Below, piece by piece: positions 38,301 to 52,800 of a stretch of 64,000 nt of DNA; the first letter of the stretch is position 1; every line of letters starts with the position of its first letter. Source of the DNA: Brachionus koreanus (taxonomy: Eukaryota; Rotifera; Eurotatoria; Ploima; Brachionidae); assembly GCA_016987375.1 (NCBI GenBank), contig PJRA01000412.1, positions 974,408 to 1,038,407 on the forward strand, in the 5' to 3' direction. The notes below the pieces were generated by a model. It was not told the DNA's origin. It saw only the letters and a program-made list of their open reading frames with translations, and did no database searches. The position numbers were made by a program, and so were the translations under genes.

Positions 38301-41300
38301 TCTAGAAAATTTCTCTCAATTATGTAATAAATAATTAATATTTAAAAATTAATAAAACATGACGAGAATAAATTGAGTTCAATTGACAGAAAAAATAGCT
38401 CTTGAAAAAGAAAAAAAAAACAGTCCACGAGAAAATTTCAATACTTGAGCTATTGGAGGAAAACTTTAGACGCTTGTTGTTTTTAAAAGCTGATTAGAAA
38501 TCACTTTGTAATTGATTTCGGCTAACAGGGTCAACGAACTCGACTCCTGCGGTTCACTTTTGACTCAAAGATTTTTGTTTATAAATTTGGCTAAATTACT
38601 ATTTGATCTAATCCAAAACATTAGCTGTTGAAATATTTCTCTTATCGAAATTCTTTTCATTAAAATTAGTTTACAATATTTAAAGCCTTTTAAAAACTAA
38701 ACTAATCAATGGCTGGATTCTATCGATTAGTTCAATTATCGAACTTGGCGAATGCGAACAAAGCCTATTTGTTTGGAGAACCGAATAAACTATTTAACCA
38801 AAAATTTGTTTACATCAATGAGTCTTGAGTCTCGAAGTTTAAGGGTGCTATTTAGCAGACCAGGAGTGTTAAATTCAATTTTTAATATCTGGCTAAATTT
38901 TTCTACAATATTGTTTCTTAAATAAATTAATTGCTAAAATATTCGAACCATGTTAAGTACATAATTAAGCTCATTTCAATTGATTTGGAGAGAAAAAGTC
39001 TTGCTGAATCATTTTGGCCCTACCGATTGATATATCGGCTTTTAATTGCACAACTATTGTTGCATTGAATCCCATCAAAACTAGTTTTTTACTTAATTTA
39101 CTTGAATTTATTTAATAAAAAAAATAAATCAATTTTTTTCTTGAAATTTATAATAGCTAACAATTCATGGCAATAATTTAGCTTCAGAATTTCTAATTTT
39201 GATTACACGAGTACAATAAACTCAATCAATATTTTTTTATTATGTATTGAAACTCAACTTCCAATGCAAATTCTGATTAAAAATATTAAATTACAAAAAT
39301 TATTTGATTTACAAGTTTTTAGATACTTTTTACATTAGATTAATAAAATTTTGGTCGTAAAAAAATTTCTAAATCAATTAGATACTTAAAAAAATATTTG
39401 AGAGTCTTGAAAAAATAAAATCCTATAGCTTATAAAGCTACTTAGTAAAATAAATAAGGTAAATTTCTAAACTTTTAAGTTGACAGAGTCAAGTTTAATT
39501 TCTAAGAATAATTAATCGCTATCACTCTATAACAAATTAATAGTACAATATTTTTCATAAAAATCTTTAAAAGAAAAAACTATTGTTAATTTTTTTTGAA
39601 GATTACATATAACTTTGAAACAAATTATTTTATAAATGCTTTTATTCTATTATTTTGAAATAATCTATGAATAATATAATCAGTAAATGGAGTCTAGTTC
39701 TTAAAATTAACTTAATGGAATAAATTTTACTTCACAAATCTGCTCAATCAATTTTCAAACAAAACAATTTACACAAAAATGTATACAAATTTTGGTTTAT
39801 ACAAAATTTACATGGATTATGCTTTTTTATTTTAATTTATTCTAATGGATGATGTTTAGAATTTTACTGGTTTTTAATTAAATAAACAAGAAAATATCCT
39901 AAAAACTAAATATTCTACTACTCGAAATTAATCAAAAGTATAAAGCCTAAAAAAATAAAAAAAAATTTTCTATTCATCTTATCTAATCCAAAATGAAAAC
40001 TTTGAAATTTTTTATTTAAAATAACTAAACTAACAATCTGAAACTTGAAAAAAATATCATTTTTTGAATTAAAGCTTAACCATATGTAAAATTTAAATAA
40101 TTTAATTTTCTTGTCTTCTAATTTTATAATCTAGTTTATCTTTATTGTATTGAATTAGAGTATATTGAATTATTTTAGTAAAAAAAATAATATAAATGTT
40201 CAAGAAGCTGTAAATAGAGTTTTTTATCCGGATAGAGCTGTAAGTAAGTTGCTAAAATTAGCAAAATCTATTCATATTTGCTTAAATACCTATTAAGATA
40301 AAGCCTTTAATCAGACAGACTTTATCAAATTATAACCAATTGGTTGATAGGTTATCACCACAAAGCATTTACAAAAAAAACCAAAAACTTAATTCTTGAT
40401 AAAATATTTTTCTTGCGATTAACTCAATTTATTAATAGAAGTTGAGAAAGTTTTTTTTTATATAATTTTAAGTTCTAATTACAAAAATTGAATATCTTAA
40501 AAAATTTATTATATAAATTAGATCTTATACAAAATATTTTATTCAATGTCAATATAAAAAACAAATCATCTAAAATATACAACTACATCAAAGTAAATTC
40601 TTTCCATTGTCAAACTATGATGTAAATACTGAATAAAAAAAATTGAAATTACAAATAAAAGAAGTAATAAATTTGAATTAAAAAAAAAATAATAAAATTT
40701 TTGATTTGATCTGACTTTAATTCGCTTTTTAAATATTGAATATCAGATTTTTCTACAAAACTAAAGCCAAAAATAAATCTAGACTAAAATAAATAAGCTT
40801 TAAAGCTGTTTTTTTAAAGCTAAAGTGCTTTTAAATTAAATCGTAAAGTGAACAGTTAACCTTTTTTTTTATTCAAGTCTCTAATTCAAATCGACCCGTT
40901 GAATATTCGAAATAAAATTTATGAATTATTGAAATGTCTCTACACTTTTGACAATTAAATTAGAATTTAAATATGACCAACTAGGTATTAAAACTAATTT
41001 GTTTTTAATTTTATTTAAAAAATATCAAATAAATAGCGTTTAATTTATACGTAGACCGATTGAGTATGCTAATGAGACCCAATGAATGCTGTTTGAACGT
41101 GTGTTTTATTTTTTTTTCCAAGTGCGACGTTTGTGTTTTTCTTTTTACAAAGAATTTTGTTTATTTGGCAAACGAGGTCGATCTTCTTAGATTAAAGTAA
41201 TAACTTTTGCCTTAGACAAATTTTTAACTTCACATTGCACTTATATCTATCACTAGGGAAAAGTACATCGATAATAAATAGGCACATTAAGTTCAATTTT

Positions 41301-43404
41301 TGCATTTTTATTTCAATTTAATTGATAAAAAAACATTGAAATGTTTTATCTCAAAAGTTTGGTATTTGGTATCTTTAAGTTTTATCATTTTGAAATTGAA
41401 GAATTGTGTCTTTTGTGAATAAAAATGGCTTTTTTCCATCTTGATTCAATGTTTTAGTTTCAGAATTTTTCAATTTATTTTTAATTTACATCTTGATTTT
41501 TAGAATATTAAAGATCAGTATTTAAAATTTTTATAATCATAGAAATTTTAAAAAGATTTTGATCATAATCACGTTTTTTTGTTTTTCTATTGTGATGATT
41601 TTTAAAAATCTACATGATAAATAAGGAAAAAAAAATTAATTATGCATTATCGATTAATAAATTCCTTAGATTAAAAATGTTCAAGTTTTTAATCATAAGA
41701 TTTTTTATTAAAATTTTTGGCTCCATATTTTTTTGTTGTGCTAAAAAATATCAAGGTGTTTATTCTAGTCTAAGACAAATATTGAAGTAGAATTTATTGA
41801 TACCAACCCGGCAATATATTCAGGTTAAGTTCCGAGTAATCTCTTATTTAAAAGCTTTAAGAAGCAAATAAAGGAAACAGGAACAAATAAAATTGCAATA
41901 ATTTGATAAAATTATTCATTGTACTGATGTTATTGAATTTTAGAATTCTTTCACAATAAATTTATCGAATAAAATCATTTTAGTTTATTTATTCTTTTTC
42001 GAAAAAGTAATTTCTTTTAAAAAAAAGCTAATTTTTCATCTTTTATTTTATTTTAATAATAAAAATTATCTATATCGTAATTTTAATTTTAAAATTTAAA
42101 CTATAGATTTAAGAGGAGGGCTTTTTAAACTTGGCTTCAACAAATATATTTACGAATCCTAAAAGTTAATTTGTTTAACTGAATTTTAAAAAAATGATGG
42201 CTATTTTTAATATGGCATACATTGCATTACTAATCAAAATGCATCCTTTTTAATAAAACTAAAAATTTTTTATTTCAGGGAAAAACTTTGAAATTTTTTT
42301 GTAATTATCTTTTATTTAGTTTTTTTTTTAAAGGTATTCATTGAATAAAATATCTTTATTTAAAATTAACTAATTTATGACATAAAAAATCACTAAAAGT
42401 TCTATGAACTTCTTTTTCAACCTTAAAATTCTTTTATATTTTAAAAATACTTTTATTATAAAGAAGTCTATGGATTCTAAACAAAATTCATCACTTAGAA
42501 AAAACGACAATATGACTTTGTTTTGTATTAAAGTTTTTTGTCTAAAAAATCTAAATAATAAATTTTAACAAGTTATGAAAAGAAATATTATTTTAAGCAA
42601 ATTTTAATTTAATTTTTTTAATCTATTTAAATTATGAAAAAAAAAAGTACAATTACCCCAAAATTTTTTCTTTTTCTCTTAGAAATAAGATAAGCTTCTT
42701 GTTACTCTTTTTTGGAAGTAATTTTGCATTGATGATACTAAATTAATCTACTCTAAAATACCTGATAAAATCTTTTTTGAGTTTTTTTAGTTGAATTAAT
42801 TTCTAATTAAAAACAAGTAAATTTGATTTAACCGATGAGTTTACGAGTATTGGTCGATAAATATCAATTTTTTATTCAAAATTAGTTAACTTTATAAAAT
42901 TTTAATTTTATAATAATTATAAATCTTATAAATAACTATACTAACGTAATTGTTCTATTTTTTAGACATGCCAATTAAAGAAATTAAGACATGTCTTTTT
43001 ATATCGAACATTAGTTAAAAATATTTAACCTATGACATGAACTTAAAGTCGAAAATGCACTTAAAAAAGCTGGATTTTCGAAATTAAGAACATTTCTTAA
43101 ATAAACCAGTGTTTTTTATAAAATAACATGTCTTAAAAATTGAGCATTTACGGCACTATTAATAATCATCTAATTTTATATTAAAAAAAAGAATTCTACT
43201 GACTGATATAAGTACTATTGTGATTATCTGTAGTGTTTGATGCGTTCAGAGCCTGTCCAAGTTAACGGTTTTTTGAAAGCTCAAAAGAGAATGACAAAAG
43301 ATGAATTTTTTTTTTTTCAAGGTTAAAAATTATTTTTGTAAAAAAAGCAAAAAGCATTGATGCATGATCGAAAATATTTTATGCAAATTTTACAGAAGCA
43401 AAAA
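35353..43404. other. Gene-free AT-rich interval
   Basis: No coding block was found on either strand over about 8 kb. Small GC-richer patches occur near 36.9, 37.4 and 38.5 kb. Given its position between two divergent genes, part of it may be regulatory. Confidence 0.45.
37404..37444. promoter_or_regulatory. Candidate regulatory cluster with a TFAP2-like palindrome
   Basis: TGCCCTGAGGGCA at 37432-37444 is a perfect inverted repeat around a central G and fits the GCCN3GGC-type consensus of AP-2 (TFAP2) factors. Just upstream, TGACC and GGTCA half-sites of nuclear-receptor type occur as an everted pair, then GGTCA again. Such GC-rich symmetric words are rare in this AT-rich interval. The motifs are seen; the regulatory function is inferred. 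Confidence 0.35.
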
Positions 43405-43510
43405 TTTTGTGTTCATTTGTGTTCACAGTTGGCTACTAATCAAAAGGCTTGGAGAGCTTATAGAACTATACAGAACCAATTTTTAAAAATTAAGAAGGAA
43501 TTTTTAATGT
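43405..43510 (+). pseudogene. Small LINE ORF2 scrap
   Basis: The frame reads QLATNQKAWRAYRTIQNQFLK, which resembles the linker between the endonuclease and reverse transcriptase of non-LTR elements (W-RYR--RN----IK). Nothing catalytic is present. The surrounding 43357-43539 open frame is explained by this remnant. Confidence 0.45.
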
Positions 43511-43539
43511 TTTTTCTCTTTTATTGTACTAGATTTTAA

Positions 43540-46500
43540 AGGACTCCAATAAGCAGACAGTTTTTGTGACGTTGCCAATAGAAGATACCAAATTCTTGCA
43601 ACCAAAATATACAGGAAAAAAAACTTGACCATTTTAATTTTGACTAAAACTATGTAAATTGAAAAACCATGAGTTATTATTATTTATAGAAAAACCATTA
43701 TTTTTAGATACCGTAAGACTTTGGTTAACTAATCTTAGAAATAATGTAAATTGTTAGTTTATTTCGTTATTTCTTTTACAGTTATGTAAAAATAATATTT
43801 TAATTAATTCCATATTTTTTCTAAGATAGAAATATTGGGAATTATCAATCAAAATTAAGTTAAATTTAATTTTAATTCTAAGATAAAAATCAAAAACCAA
43901 TATCTGATATTCATTAGCACCCACAAAAGCTTTGGTCGATTATTTGGCCGGTCGAAATATTGTCTTTTATCTCGCCAAACTGGTTGAATTAATGATATTC
44001 AGTTTGACAAAAGCGAACAAAGTCGACTTAAGTTATCGTACTCACTTGCAAATAAGCTCCCTTTAAGATCTCCATTTTTAAAGCAAAGCAACTTCCAATA
44101 TGCTTCATTTCTATATTTTTATGTTAAAAAAATCTAAGATCTAATAACATATTTTATTTGAATGAAATTTTCTGTCAGATAAATGCCTTTATTCTTCAAT
44201 AAAGACACAATTTAGGAGGGCTTTATTTGCAAGAAAATACAGCAAAAGAATCGTTAAAAAATTATTTTGTTTATTTTAAATCTTATTGTTTTGATTTAAT
44301 AGGTTAAATTGGTAGAAATAGTTTTTTCCCATAGAACGTAACTTAAGCAGACCTTTCATCTCTAATTATGGTTTAATAATAATTTATAGCAAGAGTTAAA
44401 GAATGTTTATTTTAGTATAAACAACCATTTTTTTTTACATAGCCAATATTTCAGAAACTAGTTCAAGTTTGAAATGTTACTTATAATTTTTTTGATCAAA
44501 TTTTTTTATAAACAAATATTTTCGCTAAAAAAATAAGAATGAGATTCAGAAAAATAAAAATTTTATATATTTTTTTTTTACTTCAAATCAAAATCTAATG
44601 AAAAATATGTTTGATTTATCAAAATTTGAATTAAGCTCTAGAGAACAATTAGCTTTTAATTTTTGATAGGTATTTTTGATTCAAAAAATTATCAAATAAT
44701 TATCATAAAATTTACAGCTAAAGCTTTTAAAAGGAATTAATTTTAAAATCGATAATTTTGTTTTAAAAGGCCAGAAATTAAATTCGGAACGTATCTAATC
44801 GATCGGAAAATTTTCTTTGAATTAATGGAACATTTATCATGGGAAACGAATTCATCTCACCTCACCTGTTTAATGTCTTTTTCTTCGATTAAACTCAAAG
44901 CATTTTTTTTCAATCTATTCATGATTTAAATTAGAAAAAAAATTTCAAATCTTAACTCATTAATTCTTCTACGGAAATTTTAATTTAAAAATATGTTCAC
45001 AATGAAAAGAAAATTTGAATATCATGCGATTAATTTGTGTTTTGAGCAGAAAAACCATGATTTTCTAAGGATGATTTGCTGCAAAGAATATGCACTTAAT
45101 TATACAAGTAAAAGACATGGGCTAGTTTTAAGGTTGCATGCTACTCGAAGTCAAGTTTTATACTATAATTAATTTAAAGCAAATTGTGCATTGTTCTTCT
45201 TATCTGAATTGTAATTTTTAATTAATTTCGATTAGTTAGAAAAAATAAGCTTATAATTAGGGGTTTTTGGAACCAAAAGGGACCATATTTTGGCTTTAAT
45301 ATATTTTATTAAAAATATCAATCACAAGATTAGCTTTTAAAAAAAAACGATAATCAGTCGTCAAAGTATTATTCTACAAAATTATTAAATCTTAGGTATT
45401 TATTTAAAACAGACAGATTCGCTTGTTATAATTAAGAATTTGCTTTAATAAAATTGACTTGTTTCATTAAGTATTTTTCAAGAGCCGGCTGGATATTTCC
45501 TGTCAATCCATTTTCTTTTTTTTTCAATTAATCTAAATTATATGTTAGTAGCGACCAGTTTGAGATACCGAATTTTTTGGCTGAAATTTTGTGAATAATG
45601 GGCTTTTTTTAGAGCAACAGTAATTGACTCTTGAACAGTCTGCTGCTTTTGTTATAAAGCCCACTTGAAAAATTCAAGCAAATATTTCAAGATAAAGCAG
45701 TATCCGTTTGTGAGACTTAATCATGACCCAATGCTAATAGGGCATTATTTTTTTAAATAAGATTAAATTAGAAAACAAATAAAACAAATATTTCATATCA
45801 ATAAATGTGAAATATGCCAGAAGTATATCTTGAAATTCTAATTTTGGAAAATTTTATTATAATTTAGTCTCTTCCTTAGCCTCTTATAAAAAAAAAAAAA
45901 CGATAGAAAATTTGATATTCGTTTTTTTTGTTCTATTTAAAAGAAATTACGCATTAGTTTATTTAGTATATCAAATATCGGCTGACAAAATGCATCATCT
46001 GATGAATAATTTTCTTTATATTAAATATACTAAGTTCTATTTTTAATAAATAAGTAGATTTTCATTTTTAGCTATTTAGAAATTAACACAAACTTCAAAA
46101 CATTATGCCGAAAGATCGAAAAAGCGTTTTTTTCTCTATTTAAATCAGATAAAAAAGCAATCATTTTTTAATATCTATTGAATTGTTACATAAGCGTTTT
46201 TAGTAGATTATTTACACGCTAAGAATTAAATCTCTCAATTATTTATTTGAAAAAGATGATCATTTTTTTTTAAATTTTCTCAATTATTGGAATAATAAAT
46301 AAATTTTGATAACAATGGATTTTTGGTGATTTTAATTAAAAACTTAGTAAAATAAATCTTTTTTTTATCAAAATTTTTCTCTAGTAAAGTTTTATTAAAA
46401 ACATCTATTTAAATTTTTATTCAAGAACTACCATTTCGTTGTTGAATGCATTTTTTTTCGTACTGATTTTATTGTCTCTAGTTGCAGTTCTTAAGTCTCA

Positions 46501-48048
46501 TTTTTGGACAATAAGTCAAAAAAGCTTTCTTTCTTAGCATTAAATTTATTATTAAAAAATTAGAATTTCAATTTTTTTATTTTTAAAAGTCGTTCATTGG
46601 AATTAAAATTGTTCAAAAGATAAATTTGAAGATTTATTTTTTAAAATCCATCTCTGATCATTCTTTTTCTTAAATATTGCTAATTCAAAAATTTAAATAA
46701 TTCTCTATTATAATTTTTTAAATAATAAATTAATGCAAGATTAAAATTAACGCATTTACTTGCAAAAAAAGTTTTTGTTCTTGTATTTTTCTTTGAATCA
46801 AATTAAGGTCTACATGAAATGTTTAATTTGGAAATTTTTGTTTCATAAAACTTTAAAAAAATAAATATTGATAACTTTATTTTTGGCTTAAGAGCAAACC
46901 GAGTTAAAATAATTATTTTCAATAACCAAAGCAAAAAGAATTGCTTAAAAAATAAGATAATTGCATAACATAGAAAAATGATTTATTTGTAAGACTTGGT
47001 ATTAATTAAAGAAAATCTCATTGACATCTTTTTTTACAGAGAATTTTTTTTAAACTAAAATGAGTTTTATTAGAAAAGGGATGAAGCTTCAGAAATCTCA
47101 GGCCATCAATCTGCAATTGATTTATAGTTAAGTCATCGAGTAATTAATAATTATAAAATGAATGAAATAATTGAACAGACTTTTTTTTTATTTTTTAAGG
47201 GGCCTAATATAATTGATTTATATACAAAATGCACTAGGCGATCAAATTCGAATTTAGATGAAATGATAACCACCCAATATTGAATGGAATTAATTCTATT
47301 GTATAAGAAAAAAAATATCGATTTTTTTTTACAAAAATGTATTTTAATTTATTGAAAAAAATATCCTAGCTAGAATAAACTTTAAATGTTTACTTTGTTT
47401 AGCCAAAATATTTATCTGAATTCCGAATAGCAATTTAATTTTATTAAATAAAGAATTTGGCTAAATAATCATTTTTCTGCAACCTTTTTAGCTAAAATAT
47501 CATCGCAAAAAGTGAATTCATTTTCGGGAATCTATTACCAAATTTTAGCTTAACTAGGATTTCAAAATTTTTAATTATTTAAATTTTAATTAAAATTTAG
47601 AATTGGCTTGTAGCAAAAGCTTTCAATTAAAATAATCAATGATACCTCGTGCAAATCATAATCAATTAACGTCAAATATTTTTTAATCAAACTTGTATTT
47701 TTGGGCTCTTTTTATTTAGGTTACTTATATTAGATTTAAATTGGAAAAAAATTTAAAACAACAACTTACAATTCATTTTTATCGCGGGCCGCTTCTACAT
47801 GAAAGCTGAGTAAATATAAATTGATAATAGGATATTATGATAATTTGTTTTATCATGCAAGAGTATTCTAAATTTATTATATATCTATATATATATATAT
47901 ACAGTAAAAAGAATTTGCCATAAATCATTCAAAAACTCTTATCAAAATTAAATAATTTTATTTAATTAAATTAATTCAAGCAAATAAAAATCTAACCCAA
48001 TTTTTTGATCAAATACAGCTAGGATAGATTAAAAAATTAGCCGCTGTT
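43540..48048. other. Gene-free AT-rich interval
   Basis: I see no coding block, RNA gene or large repeat. A dinucleotide run lies near its right end. Confidence 0.5.
47886..47901. repeat. (TA)8 microsatellite
   Basis: Eight consecutive TA units, directly readable. Confidence 0.9.
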
Positions 48049-48193
48049 TTTTATATGTATAGTTAGCTTTTTTCTTTTTTTACATGAGGCTAAAATAAAA
48101 AAGCCATTAGGCCAAAAAATTTTATATGTATAGTTAGCTTTTTTCTTTTTTTACATGAGGCTAAAATAAAAAAGCCATTAGGCCAAAAAATTT
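48049..48193 (+). repeat. 71-bp exact tandem duplication
   Basis: Two copies of a 71-bp unit (48049-48119 and 48120-48190, plus 3 more matching bases) are identical base for base by eye. The unit contains TACATGAGGCTAAAATAAAA and AAGCCATTAGGCC. Perfect identity in sequence this AT-rich suggests a recent duplication, or an assembly artefact. Confidence 0.9.
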
Positions 48194-49816
48194 AATTACC
48201 CGCATTTCTCGTCGATCACCTCCCGACTCCGATTTATAAAAATACAACACATGTTAGTCTCAACTTGAACAACGATACCTTAGAGCGCATAAATTATTAT
48301 TTTATTTTTCTATACAGCCAAATAGATTTCAATTTTTTATAAATTCAAGCAGTTTAATGGACAAAATTTAACCTGGTCGTAGTTTTTTTTTTGCTTTGTT
48401 TATCAACGTACTAAATAAAATGTTCAAAATAGTAATAAAATTTAATTTTTTTTGCACGCAATTTAAAAAATCAAAATTTGTTGAGCTAAACAAAAATTAC
48501 AATTTTTTTTTCTATTTTGTATTTTTTTTATTATCATAAAAGTTACGTAACTATATTAAATGTATCAGATAAATTTTCTATTTCAATTTAGATTTTTAAT
48601 GCTTCTATTAGAATGAAAATAATTTATTTTTTTAAAACGTTTTTAGTTTTTAGTATTTAGAAATTTATCGATTATTTTAATCGATAAAATTCTGACCGTT
48701 TTATGACTCTGAACTATGCTTAGGTGATTAAGTTGCAATGGCACGCTTCTTCATTTCAAATTAAATGATGCGTTCCGAGATTTGATGGAATTTTTAATCA
48801 AATGTAAATGCAAATCGTGTTTAGAATTTCGTGTTATGTAATATTTAAGTGGCTCTTCAGATGTGAAATTTGCTGAAGCAATTTTTTTTTCAATCGTCAT
48901 TCATTTAATCTATAATTTATTAAAATAGTTAAATCCAGGCCAAGTTCAATTGTTTTTCAGATGTTTTTTATTAGTCTTTTTTTAAAGGACTTATTTAAAA
49001 AAATTTAGGTGTTAATTATTTCTAATCTTTGGGGAGTTTTGATATTTAATGACCAAAATAAGTATTTATTTGCAATGTCATTAGCGATGACTTTGATGAG
49101 TCGGGAAAGAAATAGGAGACATTCGAGCTATTACTAAGACCTTTCTTAATTTCAACCAAAATATAATTGACTCATTGAGAAAGAGAATTTTTTGTGTAAA
49201 TGAAATTCAATATGGCATGACTAGGTGATCACTTAAGGCGATATGTCTTTATTTTGGTCATGTGCCTATTTCTCAAAAATTTTAATTTATCTAAGTGGTT
49301 TAAAAAAAAATGCTTTTGTTTTAATTTTTTTTTATTAAAAATTTAATTTTTATCAAAATTTTAAATCCTTACTTAACACATAAAGTAAAGATAAATTCGG
49401 AAATTTTTAATAGATTATTAAGCTACACTCGATCGGTAGGTCAAGTGTAAAAAAAGCATTTTAAATGAGCTAAATAATTAATTTAGAATGAATTAGTCAT
49501 AACTAAGTAGATTTAAGGGAAATTTTTCTTTTGTTAAATAAATCAAAAATTGCTTTATTGATGGCCAAGGGATTTTTTTTTATTATTTAGCCTAAAGTGA
49601 ACCTATTTGGTTTGAAAAAATTTGATTTTTTGAATTTATTTCTAGATGCAATTCACTTTTTGTTTATTTGAGATTTTTAAAAAGAAATTTTAAATTTGTT
49701 TTCATTAATAATATTTAAAAAAAAACCTCAATAAAAGTGTCAATATAATGATTATCGGAAATTAACGCCGCATTGTGAAAAATCAATTAGTTCATCTCAA
49801 GTTGAAATTATTTGCA
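48194..49816. other. AT-rich spacer upstream of the TMEM8-like gene
   Basis: No coding signal was seen. The TMEM8-like promoter should be near its right end; no TATA or initiator context stands out against the AT background. Confidence 0.5.
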
Positions 49817-52800
49817 ATGTGCCATTACCGTTTTTTTGTCTTTTTTACAGTTTTGGCTCTAAAATCAGTCGAATGTATGTTTGGTAAGTAAAATTTTTTT
49901 TTGCTTAGAAGCCAATTTTAATAATTATCAATAATTATAATTAATTAAATTTTTTTATTGTCAAAAATAATTGTTTTTGCTTATATTTTAGTCTATTATC
50001 AAAATTATGAATTTTTCTCTACAATCAAACTAAACGATTATAATGGATATTATGGAAATGTAAAGCTTCTTAAGTACTCGATGCCAAATGATGTCTTATC
50101 AGCAATATGGCGACTTCAATTGGTGTCTAGTGAAAGTTGTCCTTCAACTGATGTTTATTTGTAAGTTCAATTTGATTATTTAAAAGGTTTAGTCAAAAAT
50201 GAAAGTTTCAATGGCCTAAAAAATTAGACAAATATTAAAAATAGGTGATTCATAATTTTATCCAAATAAAATTTGCATATCATATCCTTTATTTTGAAAA
50301 GTATAATCAAAAAATTTTAAATTACTAGATGAAATCTGTTGAATATATAAACTTTTCTGCTATTCTAAATTTAGAATTAAAATTTAGTTTTAGTGACAGT
50401 GCAACATGCGGCCATATGGCAAGATGAAAAAAAATTAAACCACATCAAAAAATTAAAACCAGTCAAAATTAAATGAGGGTTTGCAAAACTGCTCGGTTAA
50501 ATTGAGAAAAAAAATTTTAAAAGTAAAAGCAATAAGATAGAAAATATTCTAATTGATGTAAAATCTTTTAATTTTCTCAAGAATATGATATACCTTAAAA
50601 ATTTTAGAAAAATATCTAGACTGGTCATAAAGAAATCGGGAGTCATAGGACTGCTCCAGTCAGTCAAAATTGAAGATTATGATCAAATTAAAATGATCAA
50701 GATAAATTCAAGATTAATCAATTCCTTTGCGATCAAGAGATAAATGTCAAGTTTAAGCATTCAATTTTCAATAGCAAAAATTTTTACTAATGTAGAATTT
50801 GTTTCCAAATTTGAATTATTTAACATAAATAATTATTTTTAATAATGAATTTAATAAAAAAAGTGCTAGTCAGTCTGTTGAAGCATGAGCACTAGCCTGT
50901 TGATTAACCTTGAAATCGAAAGACTTGAATCTGAAAATTTTAGCTTTTGATCAAATTAAAACGATCATGCCCAAGAATTATCATTAAAATAGGCTTTTGA
51001 AATTTTATTGCAGATCATTATTTTCCAACTAAAAGTGACAAAAAATCAAAAGCGTTTTTCTACTCTTTTAAATCTAATAAAAATCCAAATTAGATATTCT
51101 TTCTTATTTTTAAGTAATTTACTAATTCAATTTTTTGCCTTTTGATGAATTCCTTTAAAAAAATCTAAATAAAAAAAGCGGCACACAATAGTTTAGTAAT
51201 GTAAGAAATAATAATTGAACTAATTCTAGAAAAAATATTGAAAAATAAGCAAATCTTTTGCAAAAATTAGAAAATTTTTAATTAATTATTTAAAAAAAAA
51301 ATCGATTTCTTAAAAAACAATTAAAGGCTTTTTTTTCATTGAAAAAAGTAGCACTAAGCTGGTAGAAAAATTTTAATTTTGATTTAAGATTTAAAAATAA
51401 TCAGTCGTTTAGTTTTCCATCATCAATCTAAAATTTTTTGCAATATTTTTTGTTTTTTCCTTAATGATGTATATTCAAGTTATTTGGAGCATTCAGCTTA
51501 TCCGGTAATTTCACCACACAATCGTACATTTCCATACTATTTTAATGGAGGCCGCTTGACCAAAACGATGATAAAAAAATCAATTGGAGGATCTAATCAG
51601 AACAAACAGGATGTTTATTTAAATATATCGAGTCCTTCTGCTGGTAACTGGTTTAGTGCTGCTTTTACCGACTCTCAAGACCGAAAAATCAAACCCGAAA
51701 TATTAAAATCAAATTGTACATACTTTCTTACATCTTCGCTAAATATTTGGCAAATTAACGACACTGTTGTCCTCTATCCAAATACAACAACCCAATCGAG
51801 ACAACATTCAGATTTTAAAATATACAAGTAAAATTAAAATAATTTTAATTTAAAAAAAGAGTTCAAAAAAATTTTTATTAGATTTATGTCTACTACAACC
51901 GGTCCATATTTATCTTTTAATATAAAATTAAAACAATCCAACTCAAGTGTTTGCACAGTAAAATCACTATTAAAACAGTCAGCTTTTCCGGATATGAAAA
52001 ATTTCAAAAATAATGATGATCATGCAATATGTCAATCTAGTTCTTCTAAACAATGTAGCTTATCCACAGATTATCCGCTAGCTAATTCCTGGTACTATTT
52101 GGGAATCACGTCTGAATGCAATTATTCAATAGAAGTAGCGTTATCAAACAACTGCGTGGAATCGCCATTTTTCATATCTAATAAAACATTGAGTACAATT
52201 ATGGAAAGTACTTTTCCCGGACTATTGAAACAAAAAAAAGATGAATTTTGTCGAAAGCTTTTTCAACCCATCGAGACATTTCGATTTATAGGACCAACTT
52301 ATTTTTCGGTTAAATACTATTTCAATTCAAACCACAATCGTAGCAATGCTTTGCTAATTAGGAACGAAAAAAAGCCCTATTTTATCGAATTTTTAGTCGA
52401 TCAAGCCAACAATGGAGGAACATTAAATTTTTACTTGGTCAATAATTTAATTAACGATCCAAATTTGTATGAAAGTGATTTTTTGGTTAATAAAGCTTCA
52501 ATATTTCCGAGCGAAAAAAATCCTAAAAATTCAACCCATTCATCCAAAAGTAAAACATCTAATTTAGCAGAAATTAAAGTAATGCTCTATGCTTGTCTGT
52601 TATTTAACTCAATGAGCAAATATAAAAATTGTCCTGACGGATTTTTGCTCAGCACTCAAAGTTTCACCAACATATTCTCTAATTTTCAACTTAATGTGGC
52701 TTATCCGTTTATGGGCAAATGGTATCTTGCAGTTTGGAAAGAATGCTTCAATATAAATACCAAGTAAGTCTAAATAGTTTTTCAAAATTTAATTATTCAT

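Noticed and set aside
48049..48193. Repeat array that could be mistaken for a CRISPR-like structure.
   Set aside because: Only two directly adjacent copies without spacers, in an animal genome.
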